Shown in pieces: positions 1 through 5,732 of a DNA stretch of 5,732 nt. Position 1 is the stretch's first letter. Every line of letters starts with the position of its first letter. Position numbers and translations under genes: made by a program. Origin of the DNA: Gracilibacteraceae bacterium (GTDB lineage Bacteria > Bacillota > Desulfitobacteriia > Desulfitobacteriales > Syntrophobotulaceae). Location of the stretch: contig JAISQG010000200.1 in the NCBI GenBank assembly GCA_031274335.1, positions 1 to 5,732 of the forward strand, in the 5' to 3' direction. A model generated the notes under the pieces. That model searched no databases, was not told the origin of the DNA, and saw nothing but the letters and a program-made list of their open reading frames with translations.

Positions 1-1008
1 GTAGTAGAAATCATCGGCCGGCAGCACGCCGCCAACAGCCTGGGGATTTTGTTCCATCAGCGCCGCGAGATAGCCGGACAATTTTTCCTTCATTTCGGCG
101 CCGTCAATAAATACGATATTGCAAAAAGGCAGGGCTTTTTCCGCCACGGCCGCCGGCACGATGTCATATTTCTCCATCAAGGCGGCAGCGGCGGGAACTC
201 CGCTGTTCGCAAACGCCACCGAATCCCGGTAATGATCGAGGAAAGCGTTTACGGCTTCCGGATTATCCCGCACGAATTCCGCGCGGGCCACAATCACGCC
301 CGTAATCAGAGCGCCGGGCGCTCCGTCTTTCTGCAAAGCATCCCATTCGGCCGTCAAATCCAGCACTGTGCGCAAATTTTCATTTTGCGCCTGAGCGGTG
401 GTGACAAAAGGCTGCGGCAGCATGGCGATGCCGTCGGGATCATTGAGCAGGGCGGCCACGCAGGCGGCGTGTTCCGGCAGCCATTCCAGAGTTACTTTGC
501 CGCTCAGTCCGTTGCCTGCAAGTATATATTGCAGCGCGTACTCCGGCGTGGCTCCCTTTCCGCTGGCATAAATAGTTTTACCTTCCAGATCTGATATATT
601 TTGGACCGAATCGTCGCTGCCGACTATATACAGGACACCCAGCGTATTGATCGCAAGCACCTGAACATCGACGCTATCGTTGTTATACAGCACGGATGAC
701 AAATTGGCCGGCACGGCGGCGATATCCAATTCGCCTTGCGCAATGGCTGGGGTCACTTCGTCAATGGCGGCGGCGACGGTGAAACTGTAATTATTGTCCG
801 TCAAGAGACCATCGTCATTATCCTCCATCATTTTGACCATGCCCATAGCCGTCGGGCCTTTCAGGGCGCCGATCCTGATATCGGCGGGCGGAGCGGTCTG
901 CTCCGCGGGCGGCTGCTGTTCAGTCGGCGGAGCGGTGGGTGCCTGGCTGCAGGCCGCGCAAAGCAGAGCAAGCGAGAGAAAAATCAACAATGCGATTGGT
1001 TTTTTCAT
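1..1008 (-). CDS. ABC transporter substrate-binding lipoprotein, NitT/TauT (NMT1-like) type, C-terminus cut by window edge
   Basis: Reading the minus strand from ATG at 1008 gives 336 residues with no stop. The start MKKPIALLIF and hydrophobic residues 5-16 form a lipoprotein signal ending in CAAC, so Cys20 is the likely lipidated residue; Cys rather than Leu at -3 is unusual. Residues 21-43 are a Pro/Thr/Gln/Glu linker. The mature domain opens with IRIGALKGPTAMGMV (44-58). It continues with typical periplasmic-binding-protein stretches: GELDIAAVPANLSS, an NTLGVLYIVG strand, a DLEGKTIYASGKGATPEYAL loop, and a segment around VIVARAEFVRDNPEAVNAFL. This resembles COG0715-type proteins that deliver a small solute to an ABC permease; the solute cannot be told from sequence. 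The last visible residues, LPADDFYY, resemble the extreme C-terminus of such proteins, so only a few residues are probably missing. It has its own promoter, and permease and ATPase genes would be expected beyond the left edge. Family assignment is fairly sure, substrate unknown. Confidence 0.88.
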   Translation of the reverse strand, partial: MKKPIALLIFLSLALLCAACSQAPTAPPTEQQPPAEQTAPPADIRIGALKGPTAMGMVKMMEDNDDGLLTDNNYSFTVAAAIDEVTPAIAQGELDIAAVPANLSSVLYNNDSVDVQVLAINTLGVLYIVGSDDSVQNISDLEGKTIYASGKGATPEYALQYILAGNGLSGKVTLEWLPEHAACVAALLNDPDGIAMLPQPFVTTAQAQNENLRTVLDLTAEWDALQKDGAPGALITGVIVARAEFVRDNPEAVNAFLDHYRDSVAFANSGVPAAAALMEKYDIVPAAVAEKALPFCNIVFIDGAEMKEKLSGYLAALMEQNPQAVGGVLPADDFYY

Positions 1009-1019
1009 TTGGGAAGCAT

Positions 1020-1026
1020 CCTCCTT
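1020..1026 (-). promoter_or_regulatory. Ribosome binding site of the substrate-binding protein gene
   Basis: The minus strand reads AAGGAGG followed by 11 nt and then the ATG at 1008, a rather long spacing. A closer ATG (1019-1017) abuts the Shine-Dalgarno and would encode only MLPK before a TGA overlapping the real start. The 1008 start is preferred because it opens a clean lipoprotein signal peptide. Confidence 0.75.
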
Positions 1027-1058
1027 GAATTAGCGGATGAGGCCGTTCAGCGAAGCTA

Positions 1059-1087
1059 AGTATACCACACCAAGCCCTGAAAAACAA
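1059..1087 (-). promoter_or_regulatory. Sigma-70/SigA-type promoter with extended -10, for the substrate-binding protein gene
   Basis: On the minus strand a -35-like TTGTTT (1087-1082) is separated by exactly 17 nt from TATACT (1064-1059). The -10 is preceded by TGG, giving the extended -10 form TGnTATACT. Transcription would begin near 1052, leaving a leader of about 45 nt before the ATG. This sits in the 133-bp gap after the oxidoreductase gene and suggests the transporter protein is transcribed independently of the ETF operon. No convincing strong terminator separates the two, so readthrough is possible. This is pattern matching only. Confidence 0.6.
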
Positions 1088-1141
1088 GAATACCGGCCGC
1101 CATTCCGGATCAGCCCGCTCTGCTGAACTGTTTGCGCGGGA

Positions 1142-3202
1142 TCATAGCAGCTCCGCTATCAGCTCCGCCGGGTCGAAAACAGGCACGTTCGCGCCGTCCT
1201 TGTCTTTGACGCCGTCCTCCAGCATCGTGATGCAGTAAGGGCAGTTAGCGCATATTATCTCCGGGCTTTGGGCCAGCGCCTGCTCCACCCGCAAATTGCT
1301 GAGCCGCATCCCCACGCTTTCCTCCATCCACATGCGCGCCCCGCCGGCCCCGCAGCAAAAACTCTTGTCGCGGCAACGCTCCATTTCCGCCAGCGTCAGA
1401 TTGGGAATTTGTGCCAGCAAAGCGCGCGGAGCCTCGTACTCGCCCTGATAGCGCCCCAGATAGCACGAGTCATGGTAAACAGCGCGGCGGGCCGGGCCGC
1501 CTTCTCCGCGCAGGGACAGCCGCCCGGAGCGGATAAGCTCCAGGATAAACCGCGTGTGATGCGTTACCTCGAAATTGCCGCCAAAAGCGGGATACTCGTT
1601 TTGCAAGGTTTGCAGGCAATGCGGGCAGGCGGTGATGATTTTTTTCACCCCGTACCCGTTCAGGATTTTGACGTTTTCCGCGGCCAGCAGGCGGAAAAGA
1701 TACTCGTTGCCGGCCCGGCGGGCGAAATCCCCGCAGCATTTTTCCTCACGCCCCAGTATGGCGAAATCGATGCCGGCCGCCCGCAGGATTTTGGCCACCG
1801 CTATGGAAGTTTTTTTGGCCCGGTTGTCAAAAGACCCGGCGCAGCCGGCCCACAGCAGATACTCCGGCGCCGCCTCGCCCCGCTCCTTCCGGATCGGCGC
1901 CCCGACGTCCTTCGCCCAGGCGGCCCGCTCGCTCCAGCTGACGCCCCACGGGTTGAATTTGCTTTCCACGTTGCGAAAAGCCAGCCGCAGCTCCGGCGCG
2001 TAATCATCTTCGTTCATCACCTCGAAACGCCGCATGTCGATGATTTTCTGCACATGCTCGTTCGAAACCGGGCAAATGGACTGGCAGGAAGCGCAAGTCG
2101 TGCAGGCCCATAAATCCTCGCGCCGGAACACGTCTCCCACGAGTCTTTCCTTCAGCACAGCCGCTTCCAAATCCGTACCGGCCAGCTTGTCCAATTCCTC
2201 CGCGCTCAGGCCCTCCGTCGTTTGCAGGCCGAACCGCCGCATTTGCTCTCCTTTGGCCAGAAGGTGGTCTTTCAGCGTATGGCTGAGGAAATGCTTGGGA
2301 TTCAGGTTTTTGCCGGCAAGGTTGGCCGGGCAGTTCGCCATGCAGCGCCCGCACTCCCCGCAGGCGAAGCAATCCAGCAATTGTTTCCAGGTGAAATTTT
2401 CTATCCGCCCCACGCCGTATTCCTTCTTCGCGTCCTTATACGCATCGGCCAGCGGATCCAGCTCCGCCGTCTGGCGGCCCAGCGGCAGGAGGCTGGCAAA
2501 ATAGCCGTTGAACGGCGCGGCTAAAAGATGCATGTGTTTGGAATTCGGGATGTAGACCAAAAAACCGAGAATAATGAGGACGTGAATCCACCACATGACG
2601 TTCATCAGGGCAGCCAGCGTCTCCGGCCCGTTATTTTGGTAAAAAATGTCAGCAAAACCCTGGTAGCAAAAGGCCAGGCGGTAAGCCGGCGCCGCTTCGC
2701 CAATCGAACCGGTCAAAGCACATTTGGCGCCGCCCGTCAGCCAGTCGGTGATGATGACGGCCAGGATCAGAGCGACGATGATGGCCGCTTCCGGCGAGCG
2801 GTACAGGCGTTTGGGCCGCACGATCCAGCGCCGGGCAATCCCGATCAGGAGCCCGAGTACGACGAGCAGTGACAAAATGTCTTTCACGAGGTAAAAATAA
2901 GGGTTCGTTCCCAGGAACGGCACTTGCACGGCAGGGAAAAGCCCTTCGATGATGAACGGAATTTCCGCCAGGACGATAAAAATAAAGCCCCAGAAGATGA
3001 AAATATGAATGATGCCATACCATTCTTTTGCCATTTTGCTCTGAAAAAGCACTGTCCGGACAAAGTGCCCCAGACGGCGGAGCGGCTGGTCAAAGCGGTT
3101 TTCCGGCGCGACGGCCGTCAGATAACTGATTTTTTTGGTCAGCGCTAAAACGAAAGCGGTCAGCGCCGCCAGAAGCAGGACAAGAAAAACAGCGGCTTGC
3201 AT
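1142..3202 (-). CDS. Membrane-bound cytochrome b / Fe-S oxidoreductase (FadF / EMO-like, HdrD-type CCG domains), probable ETF:menaquinone oxidoreductase
   Basis: This 686-residue protein has a NarI-like membrane part and a heterodisulfide-reductase-like cytoplasmic part. Hydrophobic segments lie at about 2-22, 63-85, 103-123, 139-154 and 199-218. Basic loops at 39-49 and 124-135 fit an N-outside, C-inside topology with five helices. His46, His66, His207, His223 and His225 are candidate b-heme ligands. Two [4Fe-4S] motifs follow: C281-x2-C284-x2-C287-x3-C291-P and C367-x2-C370-x2-C373-x3-C377-P. Two complete CCG domains come next: C454, CC489-490, C526/C529, and C580, CC616-617, C654/C657. These usually bind non-cubane clusters as in HdrB/HdrD. 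Bacillus FadF and the EMO proteins of Geobacter and syntrophs share this build and oxidise EtfAB with (methyl)menaquinone. The position directly behind etfBA supports the same job. An extra Cys278 precedes the first cluster. Its ATG immediately follows the etfA TGA. Function by homology is good; the electron acceptor is inferred. Confidence 0.93.
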   Translation of the reverse strand: MQAAVFLVLLLAALTAFVLALTKKISYLTAVAPENRFDQPLRRLGHFVRTVLFQSKMAKEWYGIIHIFIFWGFIFIVLAEIPFIIEGLFPAVQVPFLGTNPYFYLVKDILSLLVVLGLLIGIARRWIVRPKRLYRSPEAAIIVALILAVIITDWLTGGAKCALTGSIGEAAPAYRLAFCYQGFADIFYQNNGPETLAALMNVMWWIHVLIILGFLVYIPNSKHMHLLAAPFNGYFASLLPLGRQTAELDPLADAYKDAKKEYGVGRIENFTWKQLLDCFACGECGRCMANCPANLAGKNLNPKHFLSHTLKDHLLAKGEQMRRFGLQTTEGLSAEELDKLAGTDLEAAVLKERLVGDVFRREDLWACTTCASCQSICPVSNEHVQKIIDMRRFEVMNEDDYAPELRLAFRNVESKFNPWGVSWSERAAWAKDVGAPIRKERGEAAPEYLLWAGCAGSFDNRAKKTSIAVAKILRAAGIDFAILGREEKCCGDFARRAGNEYLFRLLAAENVKILNGYGVKKIITACPHCLQTLQNEYPAFGGNFEVTHHTRFILELIRSGRLSLRGEGGPARRAVYHDSCYLGRYQGEYEAPRALLAQIPNLTLAEMERCRDKSFCCGAGGARMWMEESVGMRLSNLRVEQALAQSPEIICANCPYCITMLEDGVKDKDGANVPVFDPAELIAELL

Positions 3203-4420
3203 TCAGACCGCCTCCTTTCGCGCGTCGGCAGACGCTTCTTTATAAGCTTTGATTTTGGCTGTGAGCAGAGGCAAAACAGTAAACAGGTCGCCGACAAGGC
3301 CGTAAGTCGCGATGCTGAAAATAGGGGCTTCCGGGTCATTGTTCACGGCTACGATGATTTCCGAAGTGTTCATGCCGGCCAAATGCTGAATCGCGCCCGA
3401 TATGCCGCAGGCGATGTAGAGCTTGGGCGCCACGGTTTTCCCCGTTTGCCCGACCTGGCGGTACTGCGGCACCCAGCCGGCATCCACGGCGGCACGGGAC
3501 GCTCCGGCCACTCCGCCCAACGCTCCGGCCAAATCCTCTATCAGGCGGTAATTTTCCGGCCCGCCGATACCGCGGCCGCCGGAGACGATGATTTCCGCGT
3601 CCTGCAGATTCACGCTGTGCCCAACGCTCCGCACAATATCCATGATGCGCGTCGTCACGTCCTCCTCGCGGATTTCGCCGGCGCAGCGGATGATTTCCCC
3701 GGAGCGCGTGTAATCCGGCTCGGCCATTTTCATGACCTTAGGGCGCACGGTCGCCATCTGGGGCCGGTGGCGCGGGCAAAGGATTGTCGCCATGACGTTG
3801 CCGCCAAAAGCTGGGCGCGTCTGGCGCAACAATTTCGTTTCCGGGTCGATGTCCAGTTTCGTGCAATCGGCCGTCAGCCCGGTTACGATCCGCACGGCGA
3901 CGCGGGCCGCAAAGTCGCGCCCGTTGTTCGTGGCGCCGAAAAGCAGGATTTCCGGCTGGTATTCTTTTATTATCGCCGTAACGGCGTCCGTATAGGGGTC
4001 GGTGCGGTAATACCGGAAAACGGGGCCTTCCATCAGATAGACTTTATCGGCGCCATAAGCGAAACAGGCTGTGCAAAGGCTTTCCACGCCGTCGCCCAGC
4101 AAAACGCCCGCCAACTCGGAACCCAGGTCATCGGCCAGCTTGCGGCCTTCGCTCAGAAGCTCCAAGGCCACCGGATCGATGGCGCCATCCCTCTGCTCGA
4201 TGAAAACCCAGACGCCTTTGCCGACAGCCGCCGGCTTCTTTTTCGCCTTTTTCGTCTGTTCGATCGCCTTTTCCGGGCAGGCGCGGACACAGGCGCCGCA
4301 GCTGGTGCAATTGTCATTGAGGACGGCCACGCCCCCCGTCAAATCCACCGCCCCGAACGGGCAACGATCAACGCAGGCTCCGCATCCGGTGCAAAGGTCC
4401 GTTAAAATTTTAATGCTCAT
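3203..4420 (-). CDS. etfA: Electron transfer flavoprotein alpha subunit with N-terminal 2x[4Fe-4S] ferredoxin domain
   Basis: This 405-residue protein is about 70-80 residues longer than a plain EtfA because of an N-terminal ferredoxin domain. C10-x2-C13-x2-C16-x3-C20-P and C38-x2-C41-x2-C44-x3-C48-P each supply a full set of [4Fe-4S] ligands. A Lys-rich linker (57-62) leads to the EtfA N-terminal domain (about 68-250). The C-terminal FAD domain carries [11 protein letters not shown] (280-290), [10 protein letters not shown] (307-316), RQVGQTG (321-327) and GISGAIQH (339-346). Residues 334-360 fit the PROSITE EtfA signature, ending in AVN. The protein pairs with EtfB and holds the alpha-FAD that shuttles electrons to a partner. 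Ferredoxin-fused EtfA proteins are known from bifurcating systems such as CarE and LctC of Acetobacterium. It starts 9 nt after etfB, with a modest GAGGG site (4431-4427) overlapping the etfB stop and 6 nt from ATG. No dehydrogenase gene is visible here, so the electron donor is unknown. Confidence 0.96.
   Translation of the reverse strand: MSIKILTDLCTGCGACVDRCPFGAVDLTGGVAVLNDNCTSCGACVRACPEKAIEQTKKAKKKPAAVGKGVWVFIEQRDGAIDPVALELLSEGRKLADDLGSELAGVLLGDGVESLCTACFAYGADKVYLMEGPVFRYYRTDPYTDAVTAIIKEYQPEILLFGATNNGRDFAARVAVRIVTGLTADCTKLDIDPETKLLRQTRPAFGGNVMATILCPRHRPQMATVRPKVMKMAEPDYTRSGEIIRCAGEIREEDVTTRIMDIVRSVGHSVNLQDAEIIVSGGRGIGGPENYRLIEDLAGALGGVAGASRAAVDAGWVPQYRQVGQTGKTVAPKLYIACGISGAIQHLAGMNTSEIIVAVNNDPEAPIFSIATYGLVGDLFTVLPLLTAKIKAYKEASADARKEAV
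3211..3218 (-). promoter_or_regulatory. Ribosome binding site of the membrane oxidoreductase gene, inside the etfA 3' end
   Basis: The minus strand reads AAAGGAGG, 8 nt before the ATG at 3202, and lies within the last codons of etfA (Arg-Lys-Glu-Ala). The etfA stop and the next start abut as TGAATG. This fixes the start at 3202 and implies translational coupling of the two products. Confidence 0.85.
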
Positions 4421-4429
4421 CGTTTTCCC

Positions 4430-5218
4430 TCAGACGGCTTTTGCCGCGATCAATTTTTCCAGCAGCAGATCACACAGGGCGTCGTCGCTGGCCGCTGTCA
4501 GCATTTCGCTTTGCAGGGCCACTTCCGGCGTGAAAATCTGCATCACTTGCGTGGGCGACCCGTTGAGCCCGGTTTTCTCCGTTTCCGCGCCGACGTCGGC
4601 GGCTGTCCAGGTCCTGACGGGCATGGCCAAAGCCCGCACGGAGCCTTTGACGCTCGGGTAGCGCGGCTCACCTATGGCCTTGTCCACGGCCAGCAGGGCC
4701 GGCAGCTCCGTGCGGATTATTTCATACCCGCCTTCGCAGGCGCGTTCGACGACTATGTGATCGTCATAGACCTCACGTATTTTCTGTACATAAGTCGTTT
4801 GGGGCAACCCGAGATGCTCGGCGATTCCCGGCCCGACCTGGGCTGTGTCGCCGTCTATGGCCATTTTGCCGCATAAAATTATGTCCACCGCCCCGATTTT
4901 GGTGATAGCCCTGGCCAAGGTGTAGGACGTAGCCAGCGTGTCCGCGCCGGCAAAAGCCCGGTCACTGATGAGGATGGCTTCATCCGCCCCCATAGCCAGA
5001 CATTTGCGCAGCGCCGTCTCCGCCTGCGGCGGCCCCATCGTCAGCACGGTCACATGGCCGCCGTATTGTTCCCGCAGGCGCAGGGCCGCCTCTACGGCGC
5101 ATTCGTCAAACGGATTTACTATGCTCGGCACGCCGTCCCGGATCAAAGTGTTTTTGACCGGATCGATTTTGACCTCGGTTGTGTCGGGCACCTGCTTGAC
5201 ACAAACAACAATTCGCAT
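4430..5218 (-). CDS. etfB: Electron transfer flavoprotein beta subunit, bifurcating/Fix-type motif
   Basis: The 262-residue protein has the usual EtfB length and opens with MRIVVCVKQVPDT, followed by NPFDECAVEAAL (35-46). Residues 121-130 read IDGDTAQVGP. This nucleotide-binding loop is typical of EtfB/FixA proteins that bind a second FAD, whereas classical mitochondrial-type ETFs bind AMP and read differently there. Residues 157-177 fit the PROSITE EtfB signature (V-E-R ... E-G-G ... P-A-L-L-A). EtfB dimerises with EtfA and docks the dehydrogenase; in bifurcating ETFs its FAD accepts the hydride from NADH. It is the first gene of the operon, with AAGGAGG 5 nt before the ATG at 5218. Control is probably through the palindrome at 5260-5272. 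Identity is very secure; bifurcation is suggested by the motif but not shown, since some quinone-linked ETFs share it. Confidence 0.97.
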   Translation of the reverse strand: MRIVVCVKQVPDTTEVKIDPVKNTLIRDGVPSIVNPFDECAVEAALRLREQYGGHVTVLTMGPPQAETALRKCLAMGADEAILISDRAFAGADTLATSYTLARAITKIGAVDIILCGKMAIDGDTAQVGPGIAEHLGLPQTTYVQKIREVYDDHIVVERACEGGYEIIRTELPALLAVDKAIGEPRYPSVKGSVRALAMPVRTWTAADVGAETEKTGLNGSPTQVMQIFTPEVALQSEMLTAASDDALCDLLLEKLIAAKAV

Positions 5219-5223
5219 GAGTT

Positions 5224-5230
5224 CCTCCTT
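5224..5230 (-). promoter_or_regulatory. Ribosome binding site of etfB
   Basis: The minus strand reads AAGGAGG with a 5-nt spacer to the ATG at 5218. It fixes the start chosen for etfB. Confidence 0.85.
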
Positions 5231-5259
5231 CCGGAATTAAGTATTTGGTTCTTTGTCTG

Positions 5260-5272
5260 CTGGTCAGACCAG
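5260..5272. promoter_or_regulatory. Probable operator for a GntR regulator of the FadR subfamily (CTGGTCAGACCAG)
   Basis: CTGGTC-A-GACCAG is a perfect palindrome with 6-bp arms around one central base. It matches the TGGTnnnACCA core known for FadR-subfamily GntR repressors such as FadR, PdhR and LldR/LutR. It lies 41 nt upstream of the etfB ATG, over or just downstream of the candidate etfB -10 elements, a position suited to repression. It also lies 155 nt before the aldolase GTG, so it may affect both directions. No regulator gene is in the window. The palindrome is seen directly; its binding protein is inferred. Confidence 0.72.
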
Positions 5273-5311
5273 TATGTTCTTAATATTACCATATATCAAA
5301 ACCGAAATCAA
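5271..5311 (-). promoter_or_regulatory. etfB: etfB operon promoter region, two overlapping sigma-70-type candidates
   Basis: Two candidates read on the minus strand. The first is TTGATT (5311-5306), 17 nt, then TAATAT (5288-5283), with a TGG giving an extended -10. The second is TTGATA (5299-5294), 17 nt, then CATACT (5276-5271). With the first, the palindrome at 5260-5272 would lie about +5 to +17; with the second, it overlaps the -10. Either arrangement places the putative operator where a bound repressor would block transcription. Sequence alone does not choose between them. Confidence 0.5.
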
Positions 5312-5323
5312 TCGTTGTGCGTT

Positions 5324-5350
5324 TTTTCCTTTGATGAGGCAATGGGAAAA
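5324..5350. repeat. Inverted repeat TTTTCC-N15-GGAAAA in the divergent intergenic region
   Basis: Six-base arms at 5324-5329 and 5345-5350 are exact inverse complements separated by 15 nt. The site lies between the etfB promoter candidates and the aldolase start, in low-complexity AT-rich sequence. It could be a second protein site or chance. Confidence 0.25.
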
Positions 5351-5414
5351 GGGATACGTTTTTGTTTGGAGAAATAAAATGAAAAAGAAGACCCCCGGCC
5401 GCAAAAAGATTTTC

Positions 5415-5421
5415 AAAGGAG
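5415..5421 (+). promoter_or_regulatory. Ribosome binding site of the class II aldolase-family gene
   Basis: AAAGGAG is followed by a 6-nt spacer and GTG at 5428. It supports the GTG start over the ATG at 5455, which has no site and would drop conserved N-terminal residues. Confidence 0.8.
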
Positions 5422-5427
5422 AATCAA

Positions 5428-5732
5428 GTGGAAAACAATGTAATCAAAGAGGCTATGGTCGCGATAGGGCGGCGGTTATACGAGCTTCGCCTGATCGCGG
5501 CTTACGACGGCAACATATCCTGCCGCGCGGCGGACGAAAACGGCGCTGCGGCTTTTTGGGCGACTCCAGCCGGCGTGTGCAAAGGTTTTTTGACGGAGGA
5601 TATGCTGACGCTGACCGATGAAAACGGCCGAGTTCTGGCCGGCGAGCGCGCTCCTTCCTCAGAGCTCGGCCTGCACTTGCGCGTTTACAGGGAAAATCCG
5701 GCGGTTAAGGCGGTCGTACATGCCCATCCGCC
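5428..5732 (+). CDS. Class II aldolase/adducin-family protein (fuculose-phosphate aldolase / sugar-phosphate epimerase type), N-terminal part only
   Basis: From GTG at 5428 about 101 residues are visible before the right edge; the family is usually about 210-230 residues, so roughly half is missing. Residues 14-24 form the helix GRRLYELRLIA, followed by DGNIS (27-31), the usual phosphate-binding G-N-I-S turn. TPAGV (46-50), SSEL (77-80) and HAHP (98-101) follow. Glu79, His98 and His100 match the catalytic Glu and two zinc-binding His of FucA-type aldolases; the third His should lie in the missing half. The family includes L-fuculose-1-phosphate and rhamnulose-1-phosphate aldolases, ribulose-5-phosphate 4-epimerases and methylthioribulose-1-phosphate dehydratases, which cannot be separated here. 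Upstream the same frame is closed by TGA at 5380-5382. It is transcribed away from etfB and shares the intergenic region holding the putative GntR operator. No convincing promoter of its own was found. Confidence 0.9.
   Translation, partial: MENNVIKEAMVAIGRRLYELRLIAAYDGNISCRAADENGAAAFWATPAGVCKGFLTEDMLTLTDENGRVLAGERAPSSELGLHLRVYRENPAVKAVVHAHP

Noticed and set aside
49..594. Plus-strand open frame of 181 codons at the left end
   Set aside because: It runs antisense to the substrate-binding lipoprotein, which reads openly from 1008 to the window edge with clear family features.
1088..1141. Possible terminator after the membrane oxidoreductase gene (TCAGC-N7-GCTGA, then CCGG-N8-CCGG followed by a T-rich run, on the minus strand)
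   Set aside because: The stems are only 4-5 bp, and the T-rich run overlaps the -35 of the next promoter and is interrupted. Too weak to call.
1268..2113. Plus-strand open frame of 281 codons opposite the membrane oxidoreductase
   Set aside because: It is antisense to the conserved CCG domains, has no recognisable domain, and is explained as a shadow of the coding strand's base composition.
3197..4405. Long plus-strand open frame of 402 codons opposite etfA
   Set aside because: It lies wholly antisense to a certain etfA, its translation is rich in Arg/His/Gly/Ala without recognisable motifs, and it mirrors the codon pattern of the GC-rich real gene.
1142..5218. Lactate dehydrogenase-ETF (LctBCD) or caffeyl-CoA reductase (CarCDE) operon
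   Set aside because: Neither a flavin lactate dehydrogenase nor an acyl-CoA dehydrogenase gene is present in the operon; only the ETF subunits resemble those systems.
5330..5360. Possible aldolase promoter TTGATG-N17-ATACGT on the plus strand
   Set aside because: The -10 element matches the consensus poorly at any spacing from 16 to 18; not supportable.
5253..5621. Plus-strand frame through the aldolase start, including an ATG at 5379
   Set aside because: It is out of frame with the clearly conserved aldolase-family reading that has its own Shine-Dalgarno; its translation is Arg-rich and meaningless.

Overview
The window looks like chromosomal DNA of an anaerobic, low-redox bacterium, most likely a Bacillota lineage such as Negativicutes or Clostridia. 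The evidence is strong AAGGAGG-type ribosome binding sites, a lipoprotein substrate-binding protein, and an electron-transfer flavoprotein (ETF) with fused ferredoxin clusters, a form typical of anaerobes. The lineage is inference; Synergistota or another anaerobic phylum cannot be excluded. The coding DNA is moderately GC-rich, and the 5219-5427 intergenic region is clearly AT-richer. No RNA genes, mobile elements or CRISPR arrays were seen.

Layout. Positions 1-1008 (minus) hold a nearly complete lipoprotein ABC-transporter substrate-binding protein of the NitT/TauT (NMT1-like) type, cut at its C-terminus by the window edge and preceded by its own sigma-70-like promoter at 1059-1087. Positions 1142-5218 (minus) hold a tight three-gene operon in transcription order etfB (4430-5218), etfA with an N-terminal 2x[4Fe-4S] ferredoxin domain (3203-4420), and a membrane-bound cytochrome-b/Fe-S oxidoreductase with two CCG domains (1142-3202). 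The operon's 209-bp upstream region contains promoter candidates and a perfect FadR-type palindrome, CTGGTCAGACCAG. On the other side of that region, on the plus strand, a class II aldolase/epimerase-family gene starts with GTG at 5428 and runs off the right edge.

How the genes work together. EtfB and EtfA form a flavoprotein heterodimer that collects electrons from a dehydrogenase not encoded here. The membrane protein resembles Bacillus FadF and the EMO (ETF:methylmenaquinone oxidoreductase) family, and would pass electrons through Fe-S clusters and b hemes to menaquinone. The EtfB carries the IDGDTAQVGP motif of bifurcating/Fix-type ETFs and the EtfA carries extra ferredoxin clusters. The module may therefore link a low-potential (ferredoxin-level) carrier, a dehydrogenase and the quinone pool; this is inference. 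The operator suggests control by a GntR regulator of the FadR subfamily (the FadR/LldR/PdhR type), i.e. by an organic acid or acyl-CoA metabolite. The aldolase and the transporter protein may belong to neighbouring, separately expressed units.

Most interesting point: an ETF with both bifurcation-type and ferredoxin features is translationally coupled to a membrane quinone oxidoreductase, under an apparent GntR/FadR-type operator. The parts are known families; the combination and its electron route deserve attention. I found no wholly unknown system.
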